Source of the DNA: Marinobacter manganoxydans MnI7-9
GTDB taxonomy: Bacteria > Pseudomonadota > Gammaproteobacteria > Pseudomonadales > Oleiphilaceae
Assembly (NCBI RefSeq): GCF_000235625.1
Contig: NZ_AGTR01000002.1
Span: forward strand, 23,910-87,909
DNA length: 64,000 nucleotides
Direction: 5' to 3'
In this document: positions 11,836 through 19,337 of the stretch, in pieces
Layout of the letters: each line of letters starts with the position of its first letter
How positions within the stretch are numbered: position 1 is the first letter of the stretch
Made by a program: the position numbers and the translations under genes
Notes under the pieces: model-generated
What the model saw: only the letters and a program-made list of their open reading frames with translations
Databases searched by the model: none
What the model was told of the DNA's origin: nothing

Positions 11836-12540
11836 TTAACCCCCCTGAACCACGCCGACATTGGCCCGTTTATCGAGCCACTTGATGAACAGCTCAGACC
11901 CCGCCGTAAGGGCCAGATAGACAAATGCCACCGGAATGAAAAAGTGGAAAGGCATCCGCTCTGCCTTGGCGGCTTCCTCGGCAACCCGGACCATGTCCGT
12001 GAGCCCGATGATCGACACCAGTGCCGTGGTTTTCAGCAGAACCTGCCAGTTATTGCCCAGCCCGGGCAGGGCATGACGAAGCATCTGAGGCAGCATGATC
12101 CTGCGGAAAGTATGCAGGCGGGTAAAGCCGTAGGCGCGGGCGGCCTCAATCTGGCCGGTTTCAACCGCCAGAAAGGCACCTCGGAAAGTTTCGGTCATGT
12201 AGGCGCCGAAGATCAGCCCGATCGTTACCACGCCAGAGATAAACGGGTCGAACTGAAAGAAAAAATCGATTTCGTAAGCTTCCCAGATGTAGTCCGAGAG
12301 CATGTTTACGGCAACCTGGCCGCCATAGTAGAACAGCAGCATCATGACCAGGTCTGGCACGCCACGTATCAAGGTGGTGTAAGTGGTGGCGATGCCTCTG
12401 GCAACCCGGCTTTGCGACAGTTTGGCAGGCGCGCCAATCAGTCCCAGGACAACCGAGAGGGCCAGAGAGAGGAAGGCCAGCTCAAGGGTAACGATTGCCC
12501 CGTCTATCAGGGCCGGGCCATAACCTTTCAGATCAAGCAT
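11836..12540 (-). CDS. aotQ: Arginine/ornithine ABC transporter, permease (AotQ/HisQ type)
   Basis: Second permease subunit (234 aa) that pairs with AotM. Visible are TTYTTLIRGVPDLVMMLLFYYGGQ near residue 55 and the EAA loop QIEAARAYGFTRLHTFRRIMLPQMLRHALPG around 140-170, matching HisQ/AotQ. The N-terminal LDLKGYGPALIDGAIVTLELAFLSL is the usual start of this subunit. Order ATPase, binding protein, Q, M is preserved, with the ATPase gene first rather than last as in Pseudomonas aotJQMOP. Confidence 0.92.
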   Translation of the reverse strand: MLDLKGYGPALIDGAIVTLELAFLSLALSVVLGLIGAPAKLSQSRVARGIATTYTTLIRGVPDLVMMLLFYYGGQVAVNMLSDYIWEAYEIDFFFQFDPFISGVVTIGLIFGAYMTETFRGAFLAVETGQIEAARAYGFTRLHTFRRIMLPQMLRHALPGLGNNWQVLLKTTALVSIIGLTDMVRVAEEAAKAERMPFHFFIPVAFVYLALTAGSELFIKWLDKRANVGVVQGG

Positions 12541-12560
12541 GGGAACGTCCGGTAAGCAGA

Positions 12561-12579
12561 GGCGGCCTTAACGGCCGCT
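12561..12579. other. GC-rich intercistronic hairpin downstream of aotJ
   Basis: GCGGCC (12562-12567) pairs with GGCCGC (12573-12578) around a 5-nt loop in the 49-bp gap between the aotJ stop and aotQ. There is no T tract. Such hairpins after binding-protein genes often protect the upstream message, letting the binding protein be made in excess of the permeases; this role is inferred. Confidence 0.45.
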
Positions 12580-12589
12580 CCAGGCAGAT

Positions 12590-13342
12590 TTACATCTTGA
12601 TGTCGTAGGCGAAGTACTTCTGCATGAGGGTGTCGTAGGTCCCATCTTCCTTCAGGGTGCGAAGGGCTGCATTCACTTGCTCTGCGATATCCGCGTCTCG
12701 CTTGCGCATGGCAACGCCAACACCCTCACCCAGCTTTACGGGCTCACCAACTTCCTTGAAGCCTTCCTTGGGCAGTATAGTCTGCTCGCCTACCGGATAG
12801 TCTACGAAGACGACATCCAGACGCTGGCCTTCAAGGTCCAGAACCATGTCATCGGCGGTTGTGTAACGCTTGATGGTCACAATGCCGCCCATGTTTTCGG
12901 TTACGTGGGTGTCCATGGTGGTGCCACGCTGAACGCCCACGGTCTTGCCCTTCATGGCGTCCATGTCGGTGACGTCGGTGTTGAAGCTCTCAGGGCCGAA
13001 CCAGCCACCCGGGGTGTTGTAGTACGGCTCGGAGAACAGAACCCGCTCGGCCCGCTCCGGAGTGATGGACATGGAAGACATGATCAGATCAAACTTACGC
13101 GCCAGCAGACCCGGGATCATGCCGTCCCATGACTGAATAACGAATTCGCAGTCAGCGTTCATTTCTTCACACATGGCTTCGGCCAGTTCCACTTCGAAAC
13201 CGGTCAGCTCGCCGTTCTCGTCTTTGTACTCAAACGGCTCGTAGGGCACGTCGAATGCAATGCGGAGGCTACGTTCCTGGGCCTGTGCACCGCCTGCAAT
13301 CAGGGCGAGGGCGCAGCTTGCTGCAACAATCAGTTTTTTCAT
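12590..13342 (-). CDS. aotJ: Arginine/ornithine ABC transporter, periplasmic binding protein
   Basis: Periplasmic solute receptor (250 aa) that delivers ligand to AotQM. A Sec signal peptide covers about residues 1-22 (cleavage after AGGAQA). The mature part is a class II polar-amino-acid binding protein: LRIAFDVPYEPFEYKDENGELTGFEVELAEAMC, then SWDGMIPGLLARKFDLIMSSMSITPERAERVLFSEPYY and GKTVGVQRGTTMDTHV. The MSITPER-LFSEPYY block is shared with HisJ/ArgT/AotJ. It is separated from the ATPase gene by 99 bp and followed by a hairpin before aotQ. Confidence 0.93.
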   Translation of the reverse strand: MKKLIVAASCALALIAGGAQAQERSLRIAFDVPYEPFEYKDENGELTGFEVELAEAMCEEMNADCEFVIQSWDGMIPGLLARKFDLIMSSMSITPERAERVLFSEPYYNTPGGWFGPESFNTDVTDMDAMKGKTVGVQRGTTMDTHVTENMGGIVTIKRYTTADDMVLDLEGQRLDVVFVDYPVGEQTILPKEGFKEVGEPVKLGEGVGVAMRKRDADIAEQVNAALRTLKEDGTYDTLMQKYFAYDIKM

Positions 13343-13441
13343 GTGTCACTTCTCCAGTGGTTTGCCTTTTGGGCTTTATTTTTGATGGAAGTTTTTGGTT
13401 CCAGCATTTTATTTTTCACCGGTTCAAGATAGCACCGAGTG

Positions 13442-14212
13442 TCAGAAGTTGGGAGTCAGGAACTGCTTCATGCGTTCCGAATCCGGGTGATCAAACACTT
13501 TTTCGGGGGTACCCTGTTCCTCGATCACGCCCTGATGCAAAAACAGGACCTGACTCGACACATCCCTTGCGAACGCCATTTCGTGGGTAACCACGATCAT
13601 GGTGCGGCCTTCCTCGGCCAGGCTTTGCATAACCTTCAGTACTTCCCCCACCAGCTCAGGGTCCAGCGCCGACGTGGGTTCGTCAAACAGCATGACTTCC
13701 GGTTCCATGGCCAGGGCCCGGGCAATAGCCGCCCGCTGCTGCTGGCCACCGGACATCTGGGCCGGGTAGTAGTCCTTGCGCTCGTAGATGCCCACCTTGT
13801 TCAGATAGGCTTCCGCGCGCTCGATGGCTTCCTTCTTGGGAACCTTGAGCACGTGGATCGGCGCTTCAACGATGTTCTCCAGCACCGTCATGTGAGACCA
13901 GAGATTGAAGCTTTGGAACACCATGGAAAGTTTGGCGCGGATCAGCTCAACCTGCTTGTTATCCGCGGGAATGCGTTCGCCCCTGCGGTTGGTCGTGAAC
14001 TTTATTGGGTCGCCGTGCACGATAATGTCGCCGGAAGTGGGGGTTTCCAGCAGGTTTATACAACGCAGGAGGGTGCTCTTGCCGGAGCCGGAGCTGCCGA
14101 TCAGGGAAACCACGTCGCCTTTGCGGGTCTCCAGTGAAATACCTTTGAGCACTTCAAGCTGGTCAAAGGTCTTGTGAATGTCCCTGCAGATCAAAGGCGA
14201 CTGGTCCGCCAT
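13442..14212 (-). CDS. aotP: Arginine/ornithine ABC transporter, ATP-binding protein
   Basis: Cytoplasmic ATPase (256 aa) energising AotJQM. The start at 14212 is set by AGGAG 7 nt upstream and the usual N-terminus [21 protein letters not shown]; a longer in-frame start at 14275 lacks support. It has Walker [10 protein letters not shown] (about residue 36), Q-loop [17 protein letters not shown], signature [14 protein letters not shown], Walker [17 protein letters not shown] and switch histidine IVVTHEM. The internal [29 protein letters not shown]-like insert is characteristic of HisP/AotP. First gene of the minus-strand transport operon. Confidence 0.94.
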   Translation of the reverse strand: MADQSPLICRDIHKTFDQLEVLKGISLETRKGDVVSLIGSSGSGKSTLLRCINLLETPTSGDIIVHGDPIKFTTNRRGERIPADNKQVELIRAKLSMVFQSFNLWSHMTVLENIVEAPIHVLKVPKKEAIERAEAYLNKVGIYERKDYYPAQMSGGQQQRAAIARALAMEPEVMLFDEPTSALDPELVGEVLKVMQSLAEEGRTMIVVTHEMAFARDVSSQVLFLHQGVIEEQGTPEKVFDHPDSERMKQFLTPNF

Positions 14213-14366
14213 GGGTGACTCCTGGGGCTGTAATTCAAAGGCGCATGTTTTACGGACTGTGGATACGGAAATCAATCCCTTAAAGAGAGCGTTTTACCGA
14301 ATTTCACCGCCGTTCGCTGCATGACATTGTGGTCGAATGATTGTTCAATGCAAGCTTTTTGCCATG

Positions 14367-15125
14367 CTAGGCTTCTGCCCGCAAATGATCATTCGCTTTG
14401 TCCTGTTCAATGGGCAGCCTGATCAGTTTGCCTCCGTCTTTCTCCATGTCTCTCATGGCCTCACTGACAAACCGTACGTGGGCCATCGCCACCTTCTGGG
14501 CGTTGGCCGGCTTGCCAGCGATGACGGCCTCATACAGCTGCCGGTGCTGGCGGACGATTTTCTTCCGCATTTCTTCTCTCGGGTTCAGGTTGGCAACCGA
14601 GGCCTGAACGGTCAACAACATCATGTTTTTCAGGCTGTTGAGCACATGCACCAGTACCGGATTATGGGATGCCTCGACAATCGCAAGATGGAAACCATGG
14701 TCGAGACGGGCGTTACGAAGCGGGTCGGTATCCTCAAGCGCCCGGAACGCCTTCGTGATGCGATGCCGGTCGAGGCGGGTTGCCCGCAGGGCAGCGAGAT
14801 AGGCGGCCTGGCCTTCCAGTTGTTCGCGTACTTCCAGAAGGTCGAAAAGTGTGCGGGGATGTCCCTCGAAAAGATGCATCAGCGGACTCTGTTCTCCCAG
14901 CTCGCTCGCGCCGGGCACCATGCTGGCCACAAACGACCCCTTGCCGTGGCGGGTCTCAATAACGCCGCGGCCCTGAAGCTCATGCAGGGCTTCCCGGATC
15001 ACTGCGCGGGAAACACCCAGCCGGGTCGCCAGTTGGCGCTCGGACGGTATCTTCTGCTCCGGAGCCAGCCCGCCGTCGAGAATAAGGCGTTCCAGCCGAT
15101 ATGAGATTTCCTGGGAGATTGCCAT
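14367..15125 (-). CDS. glcC: GlcC-type GntR/FCD transcriptional regulator
   Basis: GntR-family regulator of the FadR (FCD) subfamily, 252 aa. The winged helix is at residues 8-70 (IPSERQLATRLGVSRAVIREALHEL, then RGVIETRHGKGSFV) and the FCD effector domain follows (SPLMHLFEGHPRTLFDLLEVREQLEG, then LDHGFHLAIVEASHNPVLVHVLNSL). The second block is very close to E. coli GlcC, the glycolate-responsive activator. The gene is divergent from a TRAP-glcGDEF operon, and two perfect FadR-type palindromes lie in the shared intergenic region, so it should control that operon and itself. Whether it acts as activator or repressor here is open. Confidence 0.9.
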   Translation of the reverse strand: MAISQEISYRLERLILDGGLAPEQKIPSERQLATRLGVSRAVIREALHELQGRGVIETRHGKGSFVASMVPGASELGEQSPLMHLFEGHPRTLFDLLEVREQLEGQAAYLAALRATRLDRHRITKAFRALEDTDPLRNARLDHGFHLAIVEASHNPVLVHVLNSLKNMMLLTVQASVANLNPREEMRKKIVRQHRQLYEAVIAGKPANAQKVAMAHVRFVSEAMRDMEKDGGKLIRLPIEQDKANDHLRAEA

Positions 15126-15146
15126 TTGGGGGCCTGTTTATGCTCT

Positions 15147-15159
15147 CTGGTCTGACCAG
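15147..15159. promoter_or_regulatory. FadR/GlcC-type operator, glcC-proximal
   Basis: Perfect palindrome CTGGTC-T-GACCAG, centred 28 bp upstream of the glcC start codon. It contains TGGTCNGACCA, the classical recognition core of FadR-subfamily GntR regulators. Its place at the glcC start suggests autoregulation. Confidence 0.75.
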
Positions 15160-15263
15160 TGAATGCTTCTGATTGTAGGTGTTTCCGTTCTCAGCTGATG
15201 TGCGTCCGAGCCCGTTAAATATGGCCGATTCAGAGTATTTCGTCCATTTTTAATACTTCAAAA

Positions 15264-15278
15264 ACTGGTCAGACCAGT
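15264..15278. promoter_or_regulatory. FadR/GlcC-type operator, TRAP-proximal
   Basis: Perfect 15-bp palindrome ACTGGTC-A-GACCAGT, about 111 bp upstream of the dctP start. It shares the 12 outer positions with the glcC-proximal site 117 bp away (centre to centre, near 11 helical turns), so one regulator could contact both sites on the same DNA face. Confidence 0.78.
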
Positions 15279-15388
15279 GCTCACCGAACTGGACTAAACC
15301 CGGATTGGCTACGAATATCATTCTAATGTCGGCCTGCGCCGGCGTTGCCATAGACGCTGATAAAAACAAAGCCAACGGAGACGTTTCG

Positions 15389-16516
15389 ATGAATTCGAAG
15401 AATAACATCCGAAATAGCTGTGACACTGGCGAGACCCCACCTCGCAGAAGTTTCCTCAAGACAATCGCCATGGGCGCCACTCTGGCAGGCGCAATGCTCA
15501 TGGGCGCAGGTCAGGTCCAAGCTGCTACCACGTGGAAAATCCAGTCGACCTGGGACGCGGGTACGGTGGGCTACACGCTCTTCGAGGAGTGGTGTAAGAG
15601 TATTGAGGCCAAGTCCGGCGGAGAGCTCAAGTTCCAGTGCTTCCCGGCCAAGGCGGTTGCTGCCGACAACAACGCGCTGTTTGACGCTGTTCGTAACGGC
15701 GTGCTGCAGGGTATGAACCCGTTCACCCTGTACTGGGCGGGCAAGATCCCTGCCTCTGTGTTCCTGTCTTCCTACCCAGCGGGTCCGGATCAGCCCCATC
15801 AGTGGGACACCATGTTCTACTCCATGGGTATGCTCGAGAAGACCCGGGAAATCTACAAGAAGTTCGGCCTGTTCTACGTTGGCCCGATCCAGCACGATGC
15901 CAACATCATCCATTCCAAGCAGCCGGTAAACAGTCTTGACGACCTGAAAGGTATGAAGATCCGCGTACCCGGAGGCATGGTTGCCGAGGTTTTCCAGCAG
16001 TTTGGCGTGTCCACGGTCAGTCTGCCGGGCTCGGATATTTTCCCGGCTCTCGAAAAAGGCACCATTGACGCGGCGGACTTTGTAGGTCCTGCGGTCAACT
16101 ACGAGCTGGGCTTCTCCCAGGTTACTGACTACATCATCTTTGGACCTCCCGGCGTGATGTCTATCTACCAGCCGGTGGACCTGATGGATCTGACCGTCAG
16201 TCTGCGTGCCTGGAACTCTATCTCGCCTGAGCTTCAGCAGCTGGTTGAGGACGAGGTTCGGATCTACTCCCAGAAGCACTACCTGGCCATCCAGGCGCGC
16301 AACATCGAGGCGATGGAGAAGTTCAAGGCGGATGGCGACACGGTTACCCGCCTGAGCCAGGAAGATCTGGAAACCTGGCGTAAAGCTGCGATCCCCATCT
16401 GGTTCAACTGGGCCAACAAGAATGATGACGCGCGCGCCATCCTGGATATCCAGCTGAAGTACATGATGAACGACACGGTTGGCTACATAACCGAAGAAGA
16501 CATCAAGGGCTTCTGA
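15389..16516 (+). CDS. dctP: TRAP transporter solute-binding protein, Tat-exported (DctP family)
   Basis: Periplasmic receptor (375 aa) of a TRAP transporter. Start ATG 15389 has CGGAG 8 nt upstream and puts a twin-arginine signal near the N-terminus: PPRRSFLKTIAMGATLAGAM, cleaved near VQA, so the protein is exported folded. The mature part has the DctP fold: MKIRVPGGMVAEVFQQFGVSTVSLPGSDIFPALEKGTIDAADFVGP, containing the ligand-binding arginine and the GTIDAADFVGP motif shared with TakP/LctP receptors for 2-keto and 2-hydroxy acids. With glcDEF downstream, glycolate or lactate is the likely ligand; this is inference. Confidence 0.9.
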   Translation: MNSKNNIRNSCDTGETPPRRSFLKTIAMGATLAGAMLMGAGQVQAATTWKIQSTWDAGTVGYTLFEEWCKSIEAKSGGELKFQCFPAKAVAADNNALFDAVRNGVLQGMNPFTLYWAGKIPASVFLSSYPAGPDQPHQWDTMFYSMGMLEKTREIYKKFGLFYVGPIQHDANIIHSKQPVNSLDDLKGMKIRVPGGMVAEVFQQFGVSTVSLPGSDIFPALEKGTIDAADFVGPAVNYELGFSQVTDYIIFGPPGVMSIYQPVDLMDLTVSLRAWNSISPELQQLVEDEVRIYSQKHYLAIQARNIEAMEKFKADGDTVTRLSQEDLETWRKAAIPIWFNWANKNDDARAILDIQLKYMMNDTVGYITEEDIKGF

Positions 16517-16545
16517 GTTCCAAAGCTCAAATAAAAAACGACACA

Positions 16546-16592
16546 CGAGGAAGGCAGGGTTAGCCGACTAAGGATTAGCCCTCCCTTCCTCG
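16546..16592. other. Long hairpin between dctP and dctQ
   Basis: CGAGGAAGG (16546-16554) pairs with CCTTCCTCG (16584-16592), and after one mismatch AGGGTTA continues with GU/AU pairs against TTAGCCCT, giving about 18 pairs and a short loop near 16566-16572. It fills the 100-bp gap between the receptor and membrane genes. No T tract follows, so it is more likely an mRNA-stabilising or attenuating hairpin that keeps the receptor in excess. Confidence 0.6.
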
Positions 16593-16616
16593 CTCTTTGA
16601 TCTGGGTGGTAACAAC

Positions 16617-17321
16617 ATGTCTGATCTGAGTTCCTTTGGCTTTGTTTTGCCGCACTGGTTCTACTGGGGCTGGCTTGCGGTAATGCCATTGCTCATGATG
16701 GCTTGGGATAAGTGGAGCAGTAAGCACGGCGGAGATGACGCCGAGCCCGAGAAAACGGTTTCCGAGCTGCAGTCTGAAGAAGATGATCCTCTTGCTCACT
16801 TTGAGTACGAGGGTAACTGGTTTACGAAAATCGTTGACTGGATGTGCGAGAAGTCAGGTCTTTTCGTTGCGTTCTGGACCATCAACGCCGTGCTTTTCTA
16901 TTTCTTTGAAGTGGTGATGCGATACATCTTTAACATGCCAACGATCTGGGTGCATGAGGCCAGCTTCCTGATCTTCGGTATGCAGTACATCCTTGCCGGT
17001 GCCTTTGCGCTGTTGCACGGAGCGCACGTTCGGGTAGACGTCGTCTACAACTTCCTGCCGGTTCGCGGGCGCGTGGGCATGGATATTTTCACCTCCATGT
17101 TCTTCTTCATATTTGCAGCCGTTCTGGCCACCACATCCTGGACCTTCTTCCAGGACTCCCTGATGATGCAAGAGACCACTGTCGAGACCTGGGGTATCCA
17201 GTATTACCCCGTGAAAGGCGTGATGTTTGTGGGCGCAATCCTGTTGCTGCTCGCCGGCTTTTCGAAGCTGCTTAAAGACATCGTACTGTTCATCCGTCTC
17301 GGTCAGGAGCGCACATCATGA
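16617..17321 (+). CDS. dctQ: TRAP transporter small membrane subunit (DctQ family)
   Basis: Small integral membrane subunit, 234 aa. It has the usual four-helix DctQ core from about residue 80 (FWTINAVLFYFFEVVMRYIFNMPTIWVHEASF, then LAGAFALLHGAHVRVDVVY) preceded by an unusual N-terminal part: one extra hydrophobic segment (residues 10-30) and an acidic linker (DDAEPEKTVSELQSEEDD). Typical DctQ proteins are 150-190 aa. Its stop overlaps the dctM start (ATGA), as expected for co-translated TRAP membrane subunits. Confidence 0.9.
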   Translation: MSDLSSFGFVLPHWFYWGWLAVMPLLMMAWDKWSSKHGGDDAEPEKTVSELQSEEDDPLAHFEYEGNWFTKIVDWMCEKSGLFVAFWTINAVLFYFFEVVMRYIFNMPTIWVHEASFLIFGMQYILAGAFALLHGAHVRVDVVYNFLPVRGRVGMDIFTSMFFFIFAAVLATTSWTFFQDSLMMQETTVETWGIQYYPVKGVMFVGAILLLLAGFSKLLKDIVLFIRLGQERTS

Positions 17322-18850
17322 GTACAACAACTGCAGCGCCCAGCAGCGGCATGGCCGGAAAACTGGGTACATGGTTAATGATCATCGCCACCGTGGGTCT
17401 GGCGTTTGTCATCTGTGTTGAACTGATCAACATTCTCTTTTATGACCCATGGAGTGATGACAAATTCCTCTTCAAGCTCTCGGGTAGCTTGTCCGGCGTC
17501 GAAATCGGGCCGTTGACCTACCTGATGTTTGGATCTCTGGCTGTCGCCCTGATGATGGGGCTGCCGCTTGCTTTCGTGACCGGTGGTCTTGGTGTCATGT
17601 TCATCTACCTGGTGGGTGACGCCATGATGTTGAACATTGTCCCCGGCCGGATCTTCCCGTTGATGGCAAACCCCGACATTGCTGCGATCCCTCTGTTCAT
17701 CTTCATGGCGTCGATGCTTGAACGCGCGGGCCTGATCGAAGAAATGTTCAGCGTGGTTTACAAGTGGATGGGCGGCATCAGTGGCGGCCTTGCTGCTGCA
17801 ACCATTGTCGCCTCTACGATTCTGGCTGCGATGGTCGGTGTTATCGGTGCCGCCGTTGTCACCATGGGCATTATCGCACTGCCGGCCATGTTGAAACGTC
17901 ATTACGACCACAAGATTGCCATCGGCTCCATCATGGCGGGTGGAACCCTGGGTATCCTCATTCCGCCTTCGATTCTGGCCATTCTGTATGCCGTTGTTGC
18001 ACAGCAGTCTGTGGGCGAGCTTTATCTGGGCTCTCTGTTGCCCGGTCTGATGCTCTCCGGTCTGTACCTGACTTATGTTCTGGTGCGCAGCTGGCTGAAT
18101 CCGAAGCTGGGCCCGCCCATTCCGGTGGAAGACCGGATCAGTCTGAAAGAAAAGCTCAAGCTTCTGGGCAACCTGATTGCACCCCTTGCACTGGTTGGTC
18201 TGGTTCTGGGCCTGCTTTTCGGTGGTATTGCCACGCCGGTTGAAGCGGCTGGTATCGGTTCGTTCGGTGCCATTATCGTTGCGATGATGCACAAGAAGTT
18301 CTCGATTGCCGGCCTTCGCGAAGCCTCCGTGACCACGGCCAAGGCGTCTGCCATGGTTCTGTGGATCATGTTCGGTGCATCGGTATTCGTCGGTTTCTAC
18401 ATCCTCCAGGGTGGTCAGCAGTTTGTCACCGACGCCATACTTGGAACCGGCATGTCGGCGTACGGGATCCTGCTCCTGCTGATGGTCTTGCTGGTGGTTC
18501 TGGGTATGTTCCTTGACTGGGTTGGTATCCTGCTGCTGGCAGTGCCCATCTTCATTCCGATTGTGAAGGCGCTGGAATTCCCTGGCTTGTTCGGCTTCCC
18601 GCCGGTAGCCGGTGACGACGTGGTGCTCTGGTTCGGTGTGTTGTACCTGGTGAACATGCAGATGTCTTTCCTGAGTCCGCCGTTTGGTTACGCACTGTTT
18701 TACATCCGCGGCGTTTGTCCTCCGGAAATCTCCATGGGTACCATCTTCAAGTCTTCCCTGGTGTTCCTGGCGATTCAGGCGTTCGGACTGTTCATGTGTG
18801 TCCTGATCCCCGGCATCGTAACCTGGCTGCCAGGGCTGGTTTACGGTTAA
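17318..18850 (+). CDS. dctM: TRAP transporter large membrane subunit (DctM family)
   Basis: Sodium-coupled transport subunit, 510 aa with about 12-13 membrane helices. Family motifs: VGDAMMLNIVPGRIFPLMANPDIAAIPLFIFMASMLERAG, a helical-hairpin GVIGAAVVTMGIIALPAMLKRHYDHKIAIGSIMAGGTLGILIPPS, and QMSFLSPPFGYALFYIRG near the C-terminus. It is longer than typical DctM (about 430 aa) because of an insert around residues 240-300, as in the 2-hydroxyacid/mannitol TRAP branch. It overlaps dctQ by 4 bp. Confidence 0.93.
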   Translation: MSTTTAAPSSGMAGKLGTWLMIIATVGLAFVICVELINILFYDPWSDDKFLFKLSGSLSGVEIGPLTYLMFGSLAVALMMGLPLAFVTGGLGVMFIYLVGDAMMLNIVPGRIFPLMANPDIAAIPLFIFMASMLERAGLIEEMFSVVYKWMGGISGGLAAATIVASTILAAMVGVIGAAVVTMGIIALPAMLKRHYDHKIAIGSIMAGGTLGILIPPSILAILYAVVAQQSVGELYLGSLLPGLMLSGLYLTYVLVRSWLNPKLGPPIPVEDRISLKEKLKLLGNLIAPLALVGLVLGLLFGGIATPVEAAGIGSFGAIIVAMMHKKFSIAGLREASVTTAKASAMVLWIMFGASVFVGFYILQGGQQFVTDAILGTGMSAYGILLLLMVLLVVLGMFLDWVGILLLAVPIFIPIVKALEFPGLFGFPPVAGDDVVLWFGVLYLVNMQMSFLSPPFGYALFYIRGVCPPEISMGTIFKSSLVFLAIQAFGLFMCVLIPGIVTWLPGLVYG

Positions 18851-18872
18851 TCAAATCAAGGAGTAAAGCTTT

Positions 18873-19298
18873 ATGTTGACGATCAAACGACTGGACCTTG
18901 CCGAGGCGCGCATCCTCATTGAGGGCGCGGCTGAAAAGGCCCGTGAAATCGGTGTGCCCATGTGCATCGCTGTGGTGGACGAATCCGGCAATCTGGTGGC
19001 CTTCGAGCGCATGGACGGCGGCAAGATCACCAGTGTGACCATTGCCCAGGACAAGGCCTTCACGGCGGCTGCGGCCAAGAAAGCCACCCATGACTACAAC
19101 AAGGTGAACGTGCCCGGCAGTCTCGCTTTCGGTATCCACACCGAAGTTGGCGGGCGCATCAGCTCTGTTGGCGGTGGTCTGCCGGTGATCGTCGACGGCG
19201 AAGTGGTGGGTGGTATCGGAATCAGTTCCGGTACCCCCCAGCAGGATATGGACTGTGCCCAGGCCGGTCTTGACCACTTTGAAACAAAACGCGGTTGA
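18873..19298 (+). CDS. glcG: GlcG/HbpS-family protein
   Basis: Small cytoplasmic protein of 141 aa in the GlcG/HbpS (DUF336) family. Recognisable blocks are GVPMCIAVVDESGNLVAFERMDGG, KAFTAAAAKKAT and GGGLPVIVDGEVVGGIGISSGTPQQDMDCAQAGL. The E. coli homologue lies in the glc operon with no settled biochemical role; some relatives bind haem or cobalamin. It sits 22 bp after dctM and 40 bp before glcD, so it belongs to the same transcription unit. AAGGAG precedes the start. Confidence 0.9.
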   Translation: MLTIKRLDLAEARILIEGAAEKAREIGVPMCIAVVDESGNLVAFERMDGGKITSVTIAQDKAFTAAAAKKATHDYNKVNVPGSLAFGIHTEVGGRISSVGGGLPVIVDGEVVGGIGISSGTPQQDMDCAQAGLDHFETKRG

Positions 19299-19337
19299 TG
19301 ACTGTCACACTGACGTAATTCGAACCCAGAGAGTGCT

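Noticed and set aside
11131-12555. 474-codon open frame on the plus strand opposite aotM/aotQ
   Set aside because: His/Arg/Gln-rich antisense shadow; the minus-strand frames carry clear ABC permease motifs and operon spacing.
15323-16546. 407-codon minus-strand open frame opposite dctP
   Set aside because: Shadow of the TRAP receptor gene, which has a ribosome-binding site, Tat signal and family motifs.
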